NCBI GenBank assembly: GCA_946800325.1
Contig: OX326961.1
Coordinates: 13,886,215-13,950,214 of the forward strand
Source of the DNA: Luzula sylvatica
Taxonomy: Eukaryota > Streptophyta > Magnoliopsida > Poales > Juncaceae
Direction: 5' to 3'
Length of the DNA: 64,000 bases
Each line of letters starts with the position of its first letter. Within the stretch, counting starts at the first letter, position 1. The notes beneath the pieces are model-generated. The model was not told the DNA's origin. It saw nothing but the letters and a program-made list of their open reading frames with translations, and searched no databases. A program made the position numbers and the translations under genes. Of the stretch, positions 37,775-50,695 are shown in pieces.

Positions 37775-39513
37775 TAACGTTTTGAAGAGTTCAAATAACT
37801 TGTTTTTAGATCATTTTGTATCGTATCTTTTATTACATAACTTTTCACCAAATTTCACAAGCAATAAGAAAGTTTGTTTTTCGTTTCAAAACAAGATTTT
37901 AACGCTTTGATGAGTTCAAATAACGTGTTTTTAGATCATTTGTATCGTATCTTTTACTATATAACTTTTCACCAAATTTTGCAAACACAAAGAAAGTTTG
38001 TTTTTCGATTCAAAACAAGATTTTAACGCTTTGAGGAGTTCAAATAACTTGTTTTTAGATCATTTGTATCGTATCTTTTACTACCTAACTTTTCACCAAA
38101 TTTCGCAACCACTAAGAAAGTTTGTTTTTCGATTCAAAACAAGATTTTAACGCTTTGAGGAGTTCAAATAACTTATTTTTAGATCATTTGTATCGTATCT
38201 TTTAGTACATAAATTTTCACCAAATTTCACAATCACTAAGAAAGTTTGTTTTTCGATTCAAAACAAGATTTTAACGCTTTGAGGAGTTCAAATAACGTGT
38301 TTTTAGATAATTTTGTATCGTATCTTTTACTACATAACTTTTCACCAAATTTCACAAGCAATAAGAAAGTTTGTTTTTCGTTTCAAAACATGATTTTAAC
38401 GCTTTGAGGAGTTCAAATAACGTGTTTTTAGATCATTTGTATCGTATCTTTTACTACATAACTTTTCACCAAATTTCACAAACAATAAGAAAGTTTGTTT
38501 TTCGATTCAAAACATGATTTTAACGCTTGGAGGAGTTCAAATAACTTGTGTTTAGATCATTTGTATCGTATCTTTTGCTACATGATTTTTCACCAAATCT
38601 CACAAACACTAAGTGAGTTTGTTTTTCGATTCAAAACAAGATTTTAACGCTTTGAGGAGTTCAAATGACTTGTTTTTAGATCATTAGTATCGTATTTTTT
38701 AGTACATAACTTTTCACCAAATTTCACAAACACTAAGAAAGTTTGTTTTTCGATTCAAAACAAGATTTTAACGCTTTGAGGAGTTCAAATAACTTGTTTT
38801 TAGATCATTTGTATCGTATCTTTTACTACATAACTTTTCACCAAATTTCACAAACACTAAGAAAGTATGTTTTTCGATTCAAAACAAGATTTTAACGCTT
38901 TGAGGAGTTCAAATAACATGTTTTTAGATCATTTTGTATCGTATCTTTTACTACATAACTTTTCACCAAATTTCACAAGCAATAAGAAAGTTTGTTTTTC
39001 GATTCAAAACATGATTTTAACGCTTTGAGGAGTTCAAATAACGTGTTTTTAGATCATTTGTATCGTATCTTTTACTACATAACTTTTCACCAAATTTCAC
39101 AAACAATAAGAAAGTTTGTTTTTCGATTCAAAACATGATTTTAACGCTTTGAGGAGTTCAAATAACGTGTTTTTAGATCATTTGTATCGTATCTTTTACT
39201 ACATAACTTTTCACCAAATTTCACAAACACTAAGTAAGTTTGTTTTTCGATTCAAAACAAGATTTTAACGCTTTGAGGAGTTCAAATAACTTGTTTTTAG
39301 ATCATTTGTATCGTATCTTTTACTACATAACTTTTCACCAAATTTCACAAACACTAAGAAAGTTTGTTTTTCGATTCAAAACAAGATTTTAACGCTTTGA
39401 GGAGTTCAAATGACGTGTTTTTAGATCATTTGTATCGTATCTTTTACTACATAACTTTTCACCAAATTTCACAAACACTAAGAAAGTTTGTTTTTCGATT
39501 CAAAACAAGATTT
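37775..39513 (+). repeat. HOR copy 8 (1739 bp, 14 monomers), the shortest copy
   Basis: The order is 1-9 then 42-46. Types 10-41 are deleted in one step between 38892 and 38893, with the phase kept. From this copy on, type 2 has CAAACACAAAG (earlier CAAACACTAAG), type 4 has AACTTATTTTT (earlier AACATATTTTT) and type 7 has TTGGAGGAG (earlier TTGGAGGTG). Copy 8 is almost identical to the first nine and last five monomers of copy 9. One private change is AAAGTATGTTTTTC near 38866. Confidence 0.9.
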
Positions 39514-42500
39514 TAACGTTTTGAAGAGTTCAAATAACTTGTTTTTAGATCATTTTGTATCGTATCTTTTATTACATAACTTTTCACCAAATTTCACAAG
39601 CAATAAGAAAGTTTGTTTTTCGTTTCAAAACAAGATTTTAACGCTTTGATGAGTTCAAATAACGTGTTTTTAGATCATTTGTATCGTATCTTTTACTATA
39701 TAACTTTTCACCAAATTTTGCAAACACAAAGAAAGTTTGTTTTTCGATTCAAAACAAGATTTTAACGCTTTGAGGAGTTCAAATAACTTGTTTTTAGATC
39801 ATTTGTATCGTATCTTTTACTACCTAACTTTTCACCAAATTTCGCAACCACTAAGAAAGTTTGTTTTTCGATTCAAAACAAGATTTTAACGCTTTGAGGA
39901 GTTCAAATAACTTATTTTTAGATCATTTGTATCGTATCTTTTAGTACATAAATTTTCACCAAATTTCACAATCACTAAGAAAGTTTGTTTTTCGATTCAA
40001 AACAAGATTTTAACGCTTTGAGGAGTTCAAATAACGTGTTTTTAGATAATTTTGTATCGTATCTTTTACTACATAACTTTTCACCAAATTTCACAAGCAA
40101 TAAGAAAGTTTGTTTTTCGTTTCAAAACATGATTTTAACGCTTTGAGGAGTTCAAATAACGTGTTTTTAGATCATTTGTATCGTATCTTTTACTACATAA
40201 CTTTTCACCAAATTTCACAAACAATAAGAAAGTTTGTTTTTCGATTCAAAACATGATTTTAACGCTTGGAGGAGTTCAAATAACTTGTGTTTAGATCATT
40301 TGTATCGTATCTTTTGCTACATGATTTTTCACCAAATCTCACAAACACTAAGTGAGTTTGTTTTTCGATTCAAAACAAGATTTTAACGCTTTGAGGAGTT
40401 CAAATGACTTGTTTTTAGATCATTAGTATCGTATTTTTTAGTACATAACTTTTCACCAAATTTCACAAACACTAAGAAAGTTTGTTTTTCGATTCAAAAC
40501 AAGATTTTAACGCTTTGAGGAGTTCAAATAACTTGTTTTTAGATCATTTGTATCGTATCTTTTACTACATAACTTTTCACCAAATTTCACAAACACTAAG
40601 AAAGTTTGTTTTTCGATTCAAAACAAGATTTTAACGCTTTGAGGAGTTCAAATAAAATGTTTTTAGATCATTTTGTATCGTATCTTTTACTACATAATTT
40701 TTCACCAAATTTCACAAGCACTAAGAAAGTTTGTTTTTCGATTCAAAACATGATTTTCACTCTTTGAGGAGTTCAAATAACGTGTTTTTAGATCATTTGC
40801 ATCGTATCTTTTACTACATAACTTTTCACCAAATTTCACAAACAATAAGAAAGTTTGTTTTTCGATTCAAAACATGATTTTAACACTTGAGGAGTTCAAA
40901 TAACGTGTTTTTAGATCATTTGTATCGTATCTTTTACTACATGACTTTTCACCAAATTTCACAAACACTAAGTGAGTTTGTTTTTCGATTCAAAACAAGA
41001 TTTTAACGCTTTGAGGAGTTCAAATGACTTGTTTTTAGATCATTTGTATCGTATCTTTTAGTACAAAAATTTTCACCAAATTTCACAAACACTAAGAAAG
41101 TTTGTTTTTCGATTCAAAACAAGATTTTAACGCTTTGAGGAGTTCAAATAACATGTTTTTAGATCATTTTGTATCGTATCTTTTACTACATAACTTTTCA
41201 CCGAATTTCACAAACAATAAGAAAGTTTATTTTTCGATTCAAAACATGATTTTAACGCTTTGAGGAGTTCAAATAACGTGTTTTTAGATCATTTGTATCG
41301 TATCTTTTACTACATAACTTTTCACCAAATTTCACAAACACTAAGTAAGTTTGTTTTTCGATTCAAAACAAGATTTTAACGCTTTGAGGAGTTCAAATAA
41401 CTTGTTTTTAGATCATTTGTATCGTATCTTTTACTACATAACTTTTCACCAAATTTCACAAACACTAAGAAAGTTTGTTTTTCGATTCAAAACAAGATTT
41501 TAACGCTTTGAGGAGTTCAAATAACATGTTTTTAGATCATTTTGAATCGTATCTTTTACTACATAACTTTTCACCAAATTTCACAAGCAATAAGAAAGTT
41601 TGTTTTTCGATTCAAAACATGATTTTAACGCTTTGAGGAATTCAAATAACGTGTTTTTAGATCATTTGTATCGTATCTTTTACTACATAAATTTTCACCA
41701 AATTTCACAAACAATAAGAAAGTTTGTTTTTCGATTCAAAACATCATTTTAACGCTTTGAGGAGTTCAAATAACGTGCGTTTAGATCATTTGTATCGTAT
41801 CTTTTGCTACATGACTCTTCACCAAATTTCACAAACACTAAGTGAGTTTGTTTTTCGATTCAAAACAAGATTTTAACGCTTTGAGGAGTTCAAATGACTT
41901 GTTTTTAGATCATTTGTATCGTATCTTTTAGTACATAACTTTTCACCAAATTTCACGAACACTAAGAAAGTTTGTTTTTCGATTCAAAACAAGATTTTAA
42001 CGCTTTGAGGAGTTCAAATAACGTGTTTTTAGATCATTTGTATCGTATCATTTACTACATAACTTTTTACCAAATTTCACAAACACTAAGTAAGTTTGTT
42101 TTTCGATTCAAAACAAGATTTTAACCGTTTGAGGAGTTCAAATAAATTGTTTTTAGATCATTTGTATCGTATCTTTTACTACATAACTTTTCACCAAATT
42201 TCACAAGCAATAAGAAAGTTTGTTTTTCGTTTCAAAACAAAATTATAACGCTTTGAGGAGTTCAAATAATTTGTTTTTAGATCATTTGTATCGTATCTGT
42301 TACTACATAACTTTTCACAAAATTTCACAAACACTAAGAAAGTTTGTTTTTCGATTCAAAACAAGATTTTAACGCTTTGAGGAGTTCAAATAACTTGTTT
42401 TTAGATCATTTGTATCGTATCTGTTACTACATACCTTTTCACCAAATTTCACAAACACTAAGTGAGTTTGTTTTTCGATTCAAAACAAGATTTTAACGCT

Positions 42501-45104
42501 TTGAGGAGTTCAAATAACTTGATTTTAGATCATTTGTATCGTATGTTTTACTACATAACTTTTCACCAAATTTCACAAACACTAAGAAAGTTTGTTTTTC
42601 GATTCAAAACATGATTTTAACGCTTTGAGGAGTTCAAATAACGTGTTTTTAGATCATTTGTATCGTATCTTTTACTACATAACTTTTCACCAAATTTCAC
42701 AAACACTAAGTAAGTTTGTTTTTCTATTCAAAACAAGATTTTAACGCTTTGAGGAGTTCAAATAACGTGTTTTTATAGATCATTTGTATCGTATCTTTTA
42801 GTACATAAATTTTCACCAAATTTCACATACACTAAGAAAGTTTGTTTTTCGATTCAAAACAAGATTTTAACGCTTTCAGGAGTTCAAATAACGTGTTTTT
42901 AGATCATTTGTATCGTATCTTTTACTACATAACTTTTCACCAAATTTCACAAACACTAAGAAAGTTTGTTTTTCGATTCAAAACAAGATTTTAACGCTTT
43001 GAGTAGTTCAAATAACATGTTTTTAGATCATTTTGTATCGTATCTTTTACTACATAACTTTTCACCAAATTTCACAAGCAATAAGAAAGTTTGTTTTTCG
43101 ATTCAAAACATGATTTTAACGCTTTGAGGAGTTGAAATAACGTGTTTTTAGATCATTTGTATCGTATCTTTTACTACATAACTTTTCACCAAATTTCACA
43201 AACACTAAGAAAGTTTGTTTTTCGATTCAAAACATCATTTTAATGCTTTGAGGAGTTCAAATAACGTGTTTTTATATCATTTGTATCGTATCTTTTGCTA
43301 CATGACTTTTCACCAAATTTCACAAACACTAAGTGAGTTTGTTTTTCGATTCAAAACAAGATTTTAACGCTTTGAGGAGTTCAAATGACTTGTTTTTAGA
43401 TCATTTGTATCGTATCTTTTAGTACATAAATTTTCACCAAATTTCACAAACACTAAGAAAGTTTGTTTTTCGATTCAAAACATGATTTTAACGCTTTGAG
43501 GAGTTCAAATAACGTGTTTTTAGATCATTTGTGTCGTACCTTTTACTACATAACTTTTCACCAAATTTCACAAACACTAAGTAAGTTTGTTTTTCTATTC
43601 AAAACAAGATTTTAACGCTTTGAGTAGTTCAAATAATGTGGTTTTATAGATCATTTGTATCGTATCTTTTAGTACATAAATTTTCACCAAATTTCACAAA
43701 CACTAAGAAAGTTTGTTTTTCGATTCAAAACAAGATTTTAACGCTTTCAGGAGTTCAAATAACGTGTTTTTAGATCATTTGTATCGTATCTTTTACTACA
43801 TAACTTTTCACCAAATTTCACAAACACTAAGAAAGTTTGTTTTTCGATTCAAAAGAAGATTTTAACGCTTTGAGGAGTTCAAATAACATGTTTTTAGATC
43901 ATTTTGTATCGTATCTTTTACTACATAACTTTTCACCAAATTTCACATGCAACAAGAAAGTTTGTTTTTCGATTCAAAACATGATTTTAACGCTTTGAGG
44001 AGTTCAAATAACGTGTTTTTACATCATTTGTATAGTATCTTTTACTACATAACTTTTCACCAAATTTCACAAACAATAAGAAAGTTTGTTTTTCGATTCA
44101 AAACATCATTTTAATGCTTTGAGGAGTTCAAATAACGTGTTTTTAGATCATTTGTATCGTATCTTTTGCTACATGACTTTTCACCAAATTTCACAAACAC
44201 TAAGTGAGTTTGTTTTTCGATTCAAAACAAGATTTTAACGCTTTGAGGAGTTCAAATGACTTGTTTTTAGATCATTTGTATCGTATCTTTTAGTACATAA
44301 ATTTTCACCAAATTTCACAAACACTAAGAAAGTTTGTTTTTCGATTCAAAACAAGATTTTAACGCTTTCAGGAGTTCAAATAACGTGTTTTTAGATCATT
44401 TGTATCGTATCTTTTACTACATAACTTTTCACCAAGTTTCACAAACACTAAGAAAGTTTGTTTTTCGATTCAAAACAAGATTTTAACGCTTTGAGGAGTT
44501 CAAATAACATGTTTTTAGATCATTTTGTATCGTATCTTTTACTACATAACTTTTCACCAAATTTCACAAGCAATAAGAAAGTTTGTTTTTCGATTCAAAA
44601 CATGATTTTAACGCTTTGAGGAGTTCAAATAACGTGTTTTTAGATCATTTGTATCGTATCTTTTACTACATAACTTTTCACCAAATTTCACAAACAATAA
44701 GAAAGTTTGTTTTTCGATTCAAAACATGATTTTAACGCTTTGAGGAGTTCAAATAACGTGTATTTAGATCATTTATATCGTATCTTTTACTACATAACTT
44801 TTCACCAAATTTCACAAACACTAAGTAAGTTTGTTTTTCGATTCAAAACAAGATTTTAACGCTTTGAGGAGTTCAAATAACTTGTTTTTAGATCATTTGT
44901 ATCGTATCTTTTACTACATAACTTTTCACCAAATTTCACAAACACTAAGAAAGTTTGTTTTTCGATTCAAAACAAGATTTTAACGCTTTGAGGAGTTCAA
45001 ATGACGTGTTTTTAGATCATTTGTATCGTATCTTTTACTACATAACTTTTCACCAAATTTCACAAACACTAAGAAAGTTTGTTTTTCGATTCAAAACAAG
45101 ATTT
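39514..45104 (+). repeat. HOR copy 9 (5591 bp, 45 monomers); reference order of types 1-46
   Basis: The order is 1-9 and 11-46, so only type 10 is missing. Useful starts are 1 at 39514, 2 at 39639, 3 at 39763, 5 at 40011, 7 at 40260, 9 at 40508, 11 at 40632, 13 at 40881, 15 at 41128, 18 at 41501, 20 at 41750, 23 at 42122, 26 at 42494, 28 at 42742, 30 at 42992, 32 at 43241, 35 at 43613, 37 at 43863, 39 at 44112, 42 at 44484 and 46 at 44981. Markers: type 7 TTGGAGGAG, 11 AATAAAATG, 12 TTTTCACTCTTTG, 13 TAACACTTGAGG, 15 CACCGAATTTC, 20 GTGCGTTTAG, 23 TAACCGTTTG, 25 TCTGTTACTACATACC, 26 AACTTGATTTTAG, 28 GTTTTTATAG, 30 GAGTAGTTC, 35 GTGGTTTTATAG, 38 TTTTTACATCA, 46 AAATGACGTG. Confidence 0.92.
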
Positions 45105-48100
45105 TAACGTTTTGAAGAGTTCAAATAACTTGTTTTTAGATCATTTTGTATCGTATCTTTTATTACATAACTTTTCACCAAATTTCACAAGCAATAAGAA
45201 AGTTTGTTTTTCGTTTCAAAACAAGATTTTAACGCTTTGATGAGTTCAAATAACGTGTTTTTAGATCATTTGTATCGTATCTTTTACTATATAACTTTTC
45301 ACCAAATTTTGCAAACACAAAGAAAGTTTGTTTTTCGATTCAAAACAAGATTTTAACGCTTTGAGGAGTTCAAATAACTTGTTTTTAGATCATTTGTATC
45401 GTATCTTTTACTACCTAACTTTTCACCAAATTTCGCAACCACTAAGAAAGTTTGTTTTTCGATTCAAAACAAGATTTTAACGCTTTGAGGAGTTCAAATA
45501 ACTTATTTTTAGATCATTTGTATCGTATCTTTTAGTACATAAATTTTCACCAAATTTCACAATCACTAAGAAAGTTTGTTTTTCGATTCAAAACAAGATT
45601 TTAACGCTTTGAGGAGTTCAAATAACGTGTTTTTAGATAATTTTGTATCGTATCTTTTACTACATAACTTTTCACCAAATTTCACAAGCAATAAGAAAGT
45701 TTGTTTTTCGTTTCAAAACATGATTTTAACGCTTTGAGGAGTTCAAATAACGTGTTTTTAGATCATTTGTATCGTATCTTTTACTACATAACTTTTCACC
45801 AAATTTCACAAACAATAAGAAAGTTTGTTTTTCGATTCAAAACATGATTTTAACGCTTGGAGGAGTTCAAATAACTTGTGTTTAGATCATTTGTATCGTA
45901 TCTTTTGCTACATGATTTTTCACCAAATCTCACAAACACTAAGTGAGTTTGTTTTTCGATTCAAAACAAGATTTTAACGCTTTGAGGAGTTCAAATGACT
46001 TGTTTTTAGATCATTAGTATCGTATTTTTTAGTACATAACTTTTCACCAAATTTCACAAACACTAAGAAAGTTTGTTTTTCGATTCAAAACAAGATTTTA
46101 ACGCTTTGAGGAGTTCAAATAACTTGTTTTTAGATCATTTGTATCGTATCTTTTACTACATAACTTTTCACCAAATTTCACAAACACTAAGAAAGTTTGT
46201 TTTTCGATTCAAAACAAGATTTTAACGCTTTGAGGAGTTCAAATAAAATGTTTTTAGATCATTTTGTATCGTATCTTTTACTACATAATTTTTCACCAAA
46301 TTTCACAAGCACTAAGAAAGTTTGTTTTTCGATTCAAAACATGATTTTCACTCTTTGAGGAGTTCAAATAACGTGTTTTTAGATCATTTGCATCGTATCT
46401 TTTACTACATAACTTTTCACCAAATTTCACAAACAATAAGAAAGTTTGTTTTTCGATTCAAAACATGATTTTAACACTTGAGGAGTTCAAATAACGTGTT
46501 TTTAGATCATTTGTATCGTATCTTTTACTACATGACTTTTCACCAAATTTCACAAACACTAAGTGAGTTTGTTTTTCGATTCAAAACAAGATTTTAACGC
46601 TTTGAGGAGTTCAAATGACTTGTTTTTAGATCATTTGTATCGTATCTTTTAGTACAAAAATTTTCACCAAATTTCACAAACACTAAGAAAGTTTGTTTTT
46701 CGATTCAAAACAAGATTTTAACGCTTTGAGGAGTTCAAATAACATGTTTTTAGATCATTTTGTATCGTATCTTTTACTACATAACTTTTCACCGAATTTC
46801 ACAAACAATAAGAAAGTTTATTTTTCGATTCAAAACATGATTTTAACGCTTTGAGGAGTTCAAATAACGTGTTTTTAGATCATTTGTATCGTATCTTTTA
46901 CTACATAACTTTTCACCAAATTTCACAAACACTAAGTAAGTTTGTTTTTCGATTCAAAACAAGATTTTAACGCTTTGAGGAGTTCAAATAACTTGTTTTT
47001 AGATCATTTGTATCGTATCTTTTACTACATAACTTTTCACCAAATTTCACAAACACTAAGAAAGTTTGTTTTTCGATTCAAAACAAGATTTTAACGCTTT
47101 GAGGAGTTCAAATAACATGTTTTTAGATCATTTTGAATCGTATCTTTTACTACATAACTTTTCACCAAATTTCACAAGCACTAAGAAAGTTTGTTTTTCG
47201 ATTCAAAACAAGATTTTAACGCTTTGAGGAATTCAAATAACGTGTTTTTAGATCATTTGTATCGTATCTTTTACTACATAAATTTTCACCAAATTTCACA
47301 AACAATAAGAAAGTTTGTTTTTCGATTCAAAACATCATTTTAACGCTTTGAGGAGTTCAAATAACGTGCGTTTAGATCATTTGTATCGTATCTTTTGCTA
47401 CATGACTCTTCACCAAATTTCACAAACACTAAGTGAGTTTGTTTTTCGATTCAAAACAAGATTTTAACGCTTTGAGGAGTTCAAATGACTTGTTTTTAGA
47501 TCATTTGTATCGTATCTTTTAGTACATAACTTTTCACCAAATTTCACGAACACTAAGAAAGTTTGTTTTTCGATTCAAAACAAGATTTTAACGCTTTGAG
47601 GAGTTCAAATAACGTGTTTTTAGATCATTTGTATCGTATCATTTACTACATAACTTTTTACCAAATTTCACAAACACTAAGTAAGTTTGTTTTTCGATTC
47701 AAAACAAGATTTTAACCGTTTGAGGAGTTCAAATAAATTGTTTTTAGATCATTTGTATCGTATCTTTTACTACATAACTTTTCACCAAATTTCACAAGCA
47801 ATAAGAAAGTTTGTTTTTCGTTTCAAAACAAAATTATAACGCTTTGAGGAGTTCAAATAATTTGTTTTTAGATCATTTGTATCGTATCTGTTACTACATA
47901 ACTTTTCACAAAATTTCACAAACACTAAGAAAGTTTGTTTTTCGATTCAAAACAAGATTTTAACGCTTTGAGGAGTTCAAATAACTTGTTTTTAGATCAT
48001 TTGTATCGTATCTGTTACTACATACCTTTTCACCAAATTTCACAAACACTAAGTGAGTTTGTTTTTCGATTCAAAACAAGATTTTAACGCTTTGAGGAGT

Positions 48101-50695
48101 TCAAATAACTTGATTTTAGATCATTTGTATCGTATGTTTTACTACATAACTTTTCACCAAATTTCACAAACACTAAGAAAGTTTGTTTTTCGATTCAAAA
48201 CATGATTTTAACGCTTTGAGGAGTTCAAATAACGTGTTTTTAGATCATTTGTATCGTATCTTTTACTACATAACTTTTCACCAAATTTCACAAACACTAA
48301 GTAAGTTTGTTTTTCTATTCAAAACAAGATTTTAACGCTTTGAGGAGTTCAAATAACGTGTTTTTATAGATCATTTGTATCGTATCTTTTAGTACATAAA
48401 TTTTCACCAAATTTCACATACACTAAGAAAGTTTGTTTTTCGATTCAAAACAAGATTTTAACGCTTTCAGGAGTTCAAATAACGTGTTTTTAGATCATTT
48501 GTATCGTATCTTTTACTACATAACTTTTCACCAAATTTCACAAACACTAAGAAAGTTTGTTTTTCGATTCAAAACAAGATTTTAACGCTTTGAGTAGTTC
48601 AAATAACATGTTTTTAGATCATTTTGTATCGTATCTTTTACTACATAACTTTTCACCAAATTTCACAAGCAATAAGAAAGTTTGTTTTTCGATTCAAAAC
48701 ATGATTTTAACGCTTTGAGGAGTTGAAATAACGTGTTTTTAGATCATTTGTATCGTATCTTTTACTACATAACTTTTCACCAAATTTCACAAACACTAAG
48801 AAAGTTTGTTTTTCGATTCAAAACATCATTTTAATGCTTTGAGGAGTTCAAATAACGTGTTTTTATATCATTTGTATCGTATCTTTTGCTACATGACTTT
48901 TCACCAAATTTCACAAACACTAAGTGAGTTTGTTTTTCGATTCAAAACAAGATTTTAACGCTTTGAGGAGTTCAAATGACTTGTTTTTAGATCATTTGTA
49001 TCGTATCTTTTAGTACATAAATTTTCACCAAATTTCACAAACACTAAGAAAGTTTGTTTTTCGATTCAAAACATGATTTTAACGCTTTGAGGAGTTCAAA
49101 TAACGTGTTTTTAGATCATTTGTGTCGTACCTTTTACTACATAACTTTTCACCAAATTTCACAAACACTAAGTAAGTTTGTTTTTCTATTCAAAACAAGA
49201 TTTTAACGCTTTGAGTAGTTCAAATAATGTGGTTTTATAGATCATTTGTATCGTATCTTTTAGTACATAAATTTTCACCAAATTTCACAAACACTAAGAA
49301 AGTTTGTTTTTCGATTCAAAACAAGATTTTAACGCTTTCAGGAGTTCAAATAACGTGTTTTTAGATCATTTGTATCGTATCTTTTACTACATAACTTTTC
49401 ACCAAATTTCACAAACACTAAGAAAGTTTGTTTTTCGATTCAAAAGAAGATTTTAACGCTTTGAGGAGTTCAAATAACATGTTTTTAGATCATTTTGTAT
49501 CGTATCTTTTACTACATAACTTTTCACCAAATTTCACATGCAACAAGAAAGTTTGTTTTTCGATTCAAAACATGATTTTAACGCTTTGAGGAGTTCAAAT
49601 AACGTGTTTTTACATCATTTGTATAGTATCTTTTACTACATAACTTTTCACCAAATTTCACAAACAATAAGAAAGTTTGTTTTTCGATTCAAAACATCAT
49701 TTTAATGCTTTGAGGAGTTCAAATAACGTGTTTTTAGATCATTTGTATCGTATCTTTTGCTACATGACTTTTCACCAAATTTCACAAACACTAAGTGAGT
49801 TTGTTTTTCGATTCAAAACAAGATTTTAACGCTTTGAGGAGTTCAAATGACTTGTTTTTAGATCATTTGTATCGTATCTTTTAGTACATAAATTTTCACC
49901 AAATTTCACAAACACTAAGAAAGTTTGTTTTTCGATTCAAAACAAGATTTTAACGCTTTCAGGAGTTCAAATAACGTGTTTTTAGATCATTTGTATCGTA
50001 TCTTTTACTACATAACTTTTCACCAAGTTTCACAAACACTAAGAAAGTTTGTTTTTCGATTCAAAACAAGATTTTAACGCTTTGAGGAGTTCAAATAACA
50101 TGTTTTTAGATCATTTTGTATCGTATCTTTTACTACATAACTTTTCACCAAATTTCACAAGCAATAAGAAAGTTTGTTTTTCGATTCAAAACATGATTTT
50201 AACGCTTTGAGGAGTTCAAATAACGTGTTTTTAGATCATTTGTATCGTATCTTTTACTACATAACTTTTCACCAAATTTCACAAACAATAAGAAAGTTTG
50301 TTTTTCGATTCAAAACATGATTTTAACGCTTTGAGGAGTTCAAATAACGTGTTTTTAGATCATTTATATCGTATCTTTTACTACATAACTTTTCACCAAA
50401 TTTCACAAACACTAAGTAAGTTTGTTTTTCGATTCAAAACAAGATTTTAACGCTTTGAGGAGTTCAAATAACTTGTTTTTAGATCATTTGTATCGTATCT
50501 TTTACTACATAACTTTTCACCAAATTTCACAAACACTAAGAAAGTTTGTTTTTCGATTCAAAACAAGATTTTAACGCTTTGAGGAGTTCAAATGACGTGT
50601 TTTTAGATCATTTGTATCGTATCTTTTACTACATAACTTTTCACCAAATTTCACAAACACTAAGAAAGTTTGTTTTTCGATTCAAAACAAGATTT
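45105..50695 (+). repeat. HOR copy 10 (5591 bp, 45 monomers), near-identical to copy 9
   Basis: It has the same 45 monomers in the same order and of the same length as copy 9. By eye I find only about three substitutions over 5.6 kb: the type 18 monomer has CAAGCACTAAG and ends CAAG (47092 onward) where copy 9 has CAAGCAATAAG and CATG, and type 44 has GTGTTTTTAG where copy 9 has GTGTATTTAG (44759-44768). These copies are the best evidence in the window for recent homogenisation. Confidence 0.92.

Noticed and set aside
39514..50695. Assembly artefact as the explanation for the near-identical units
   Set aside because: It cannot be excluded, but the few differences in types 18 and 44 between the units argue against a simple duplicated contig, so I kept it as a biological finding with read validation as the test.
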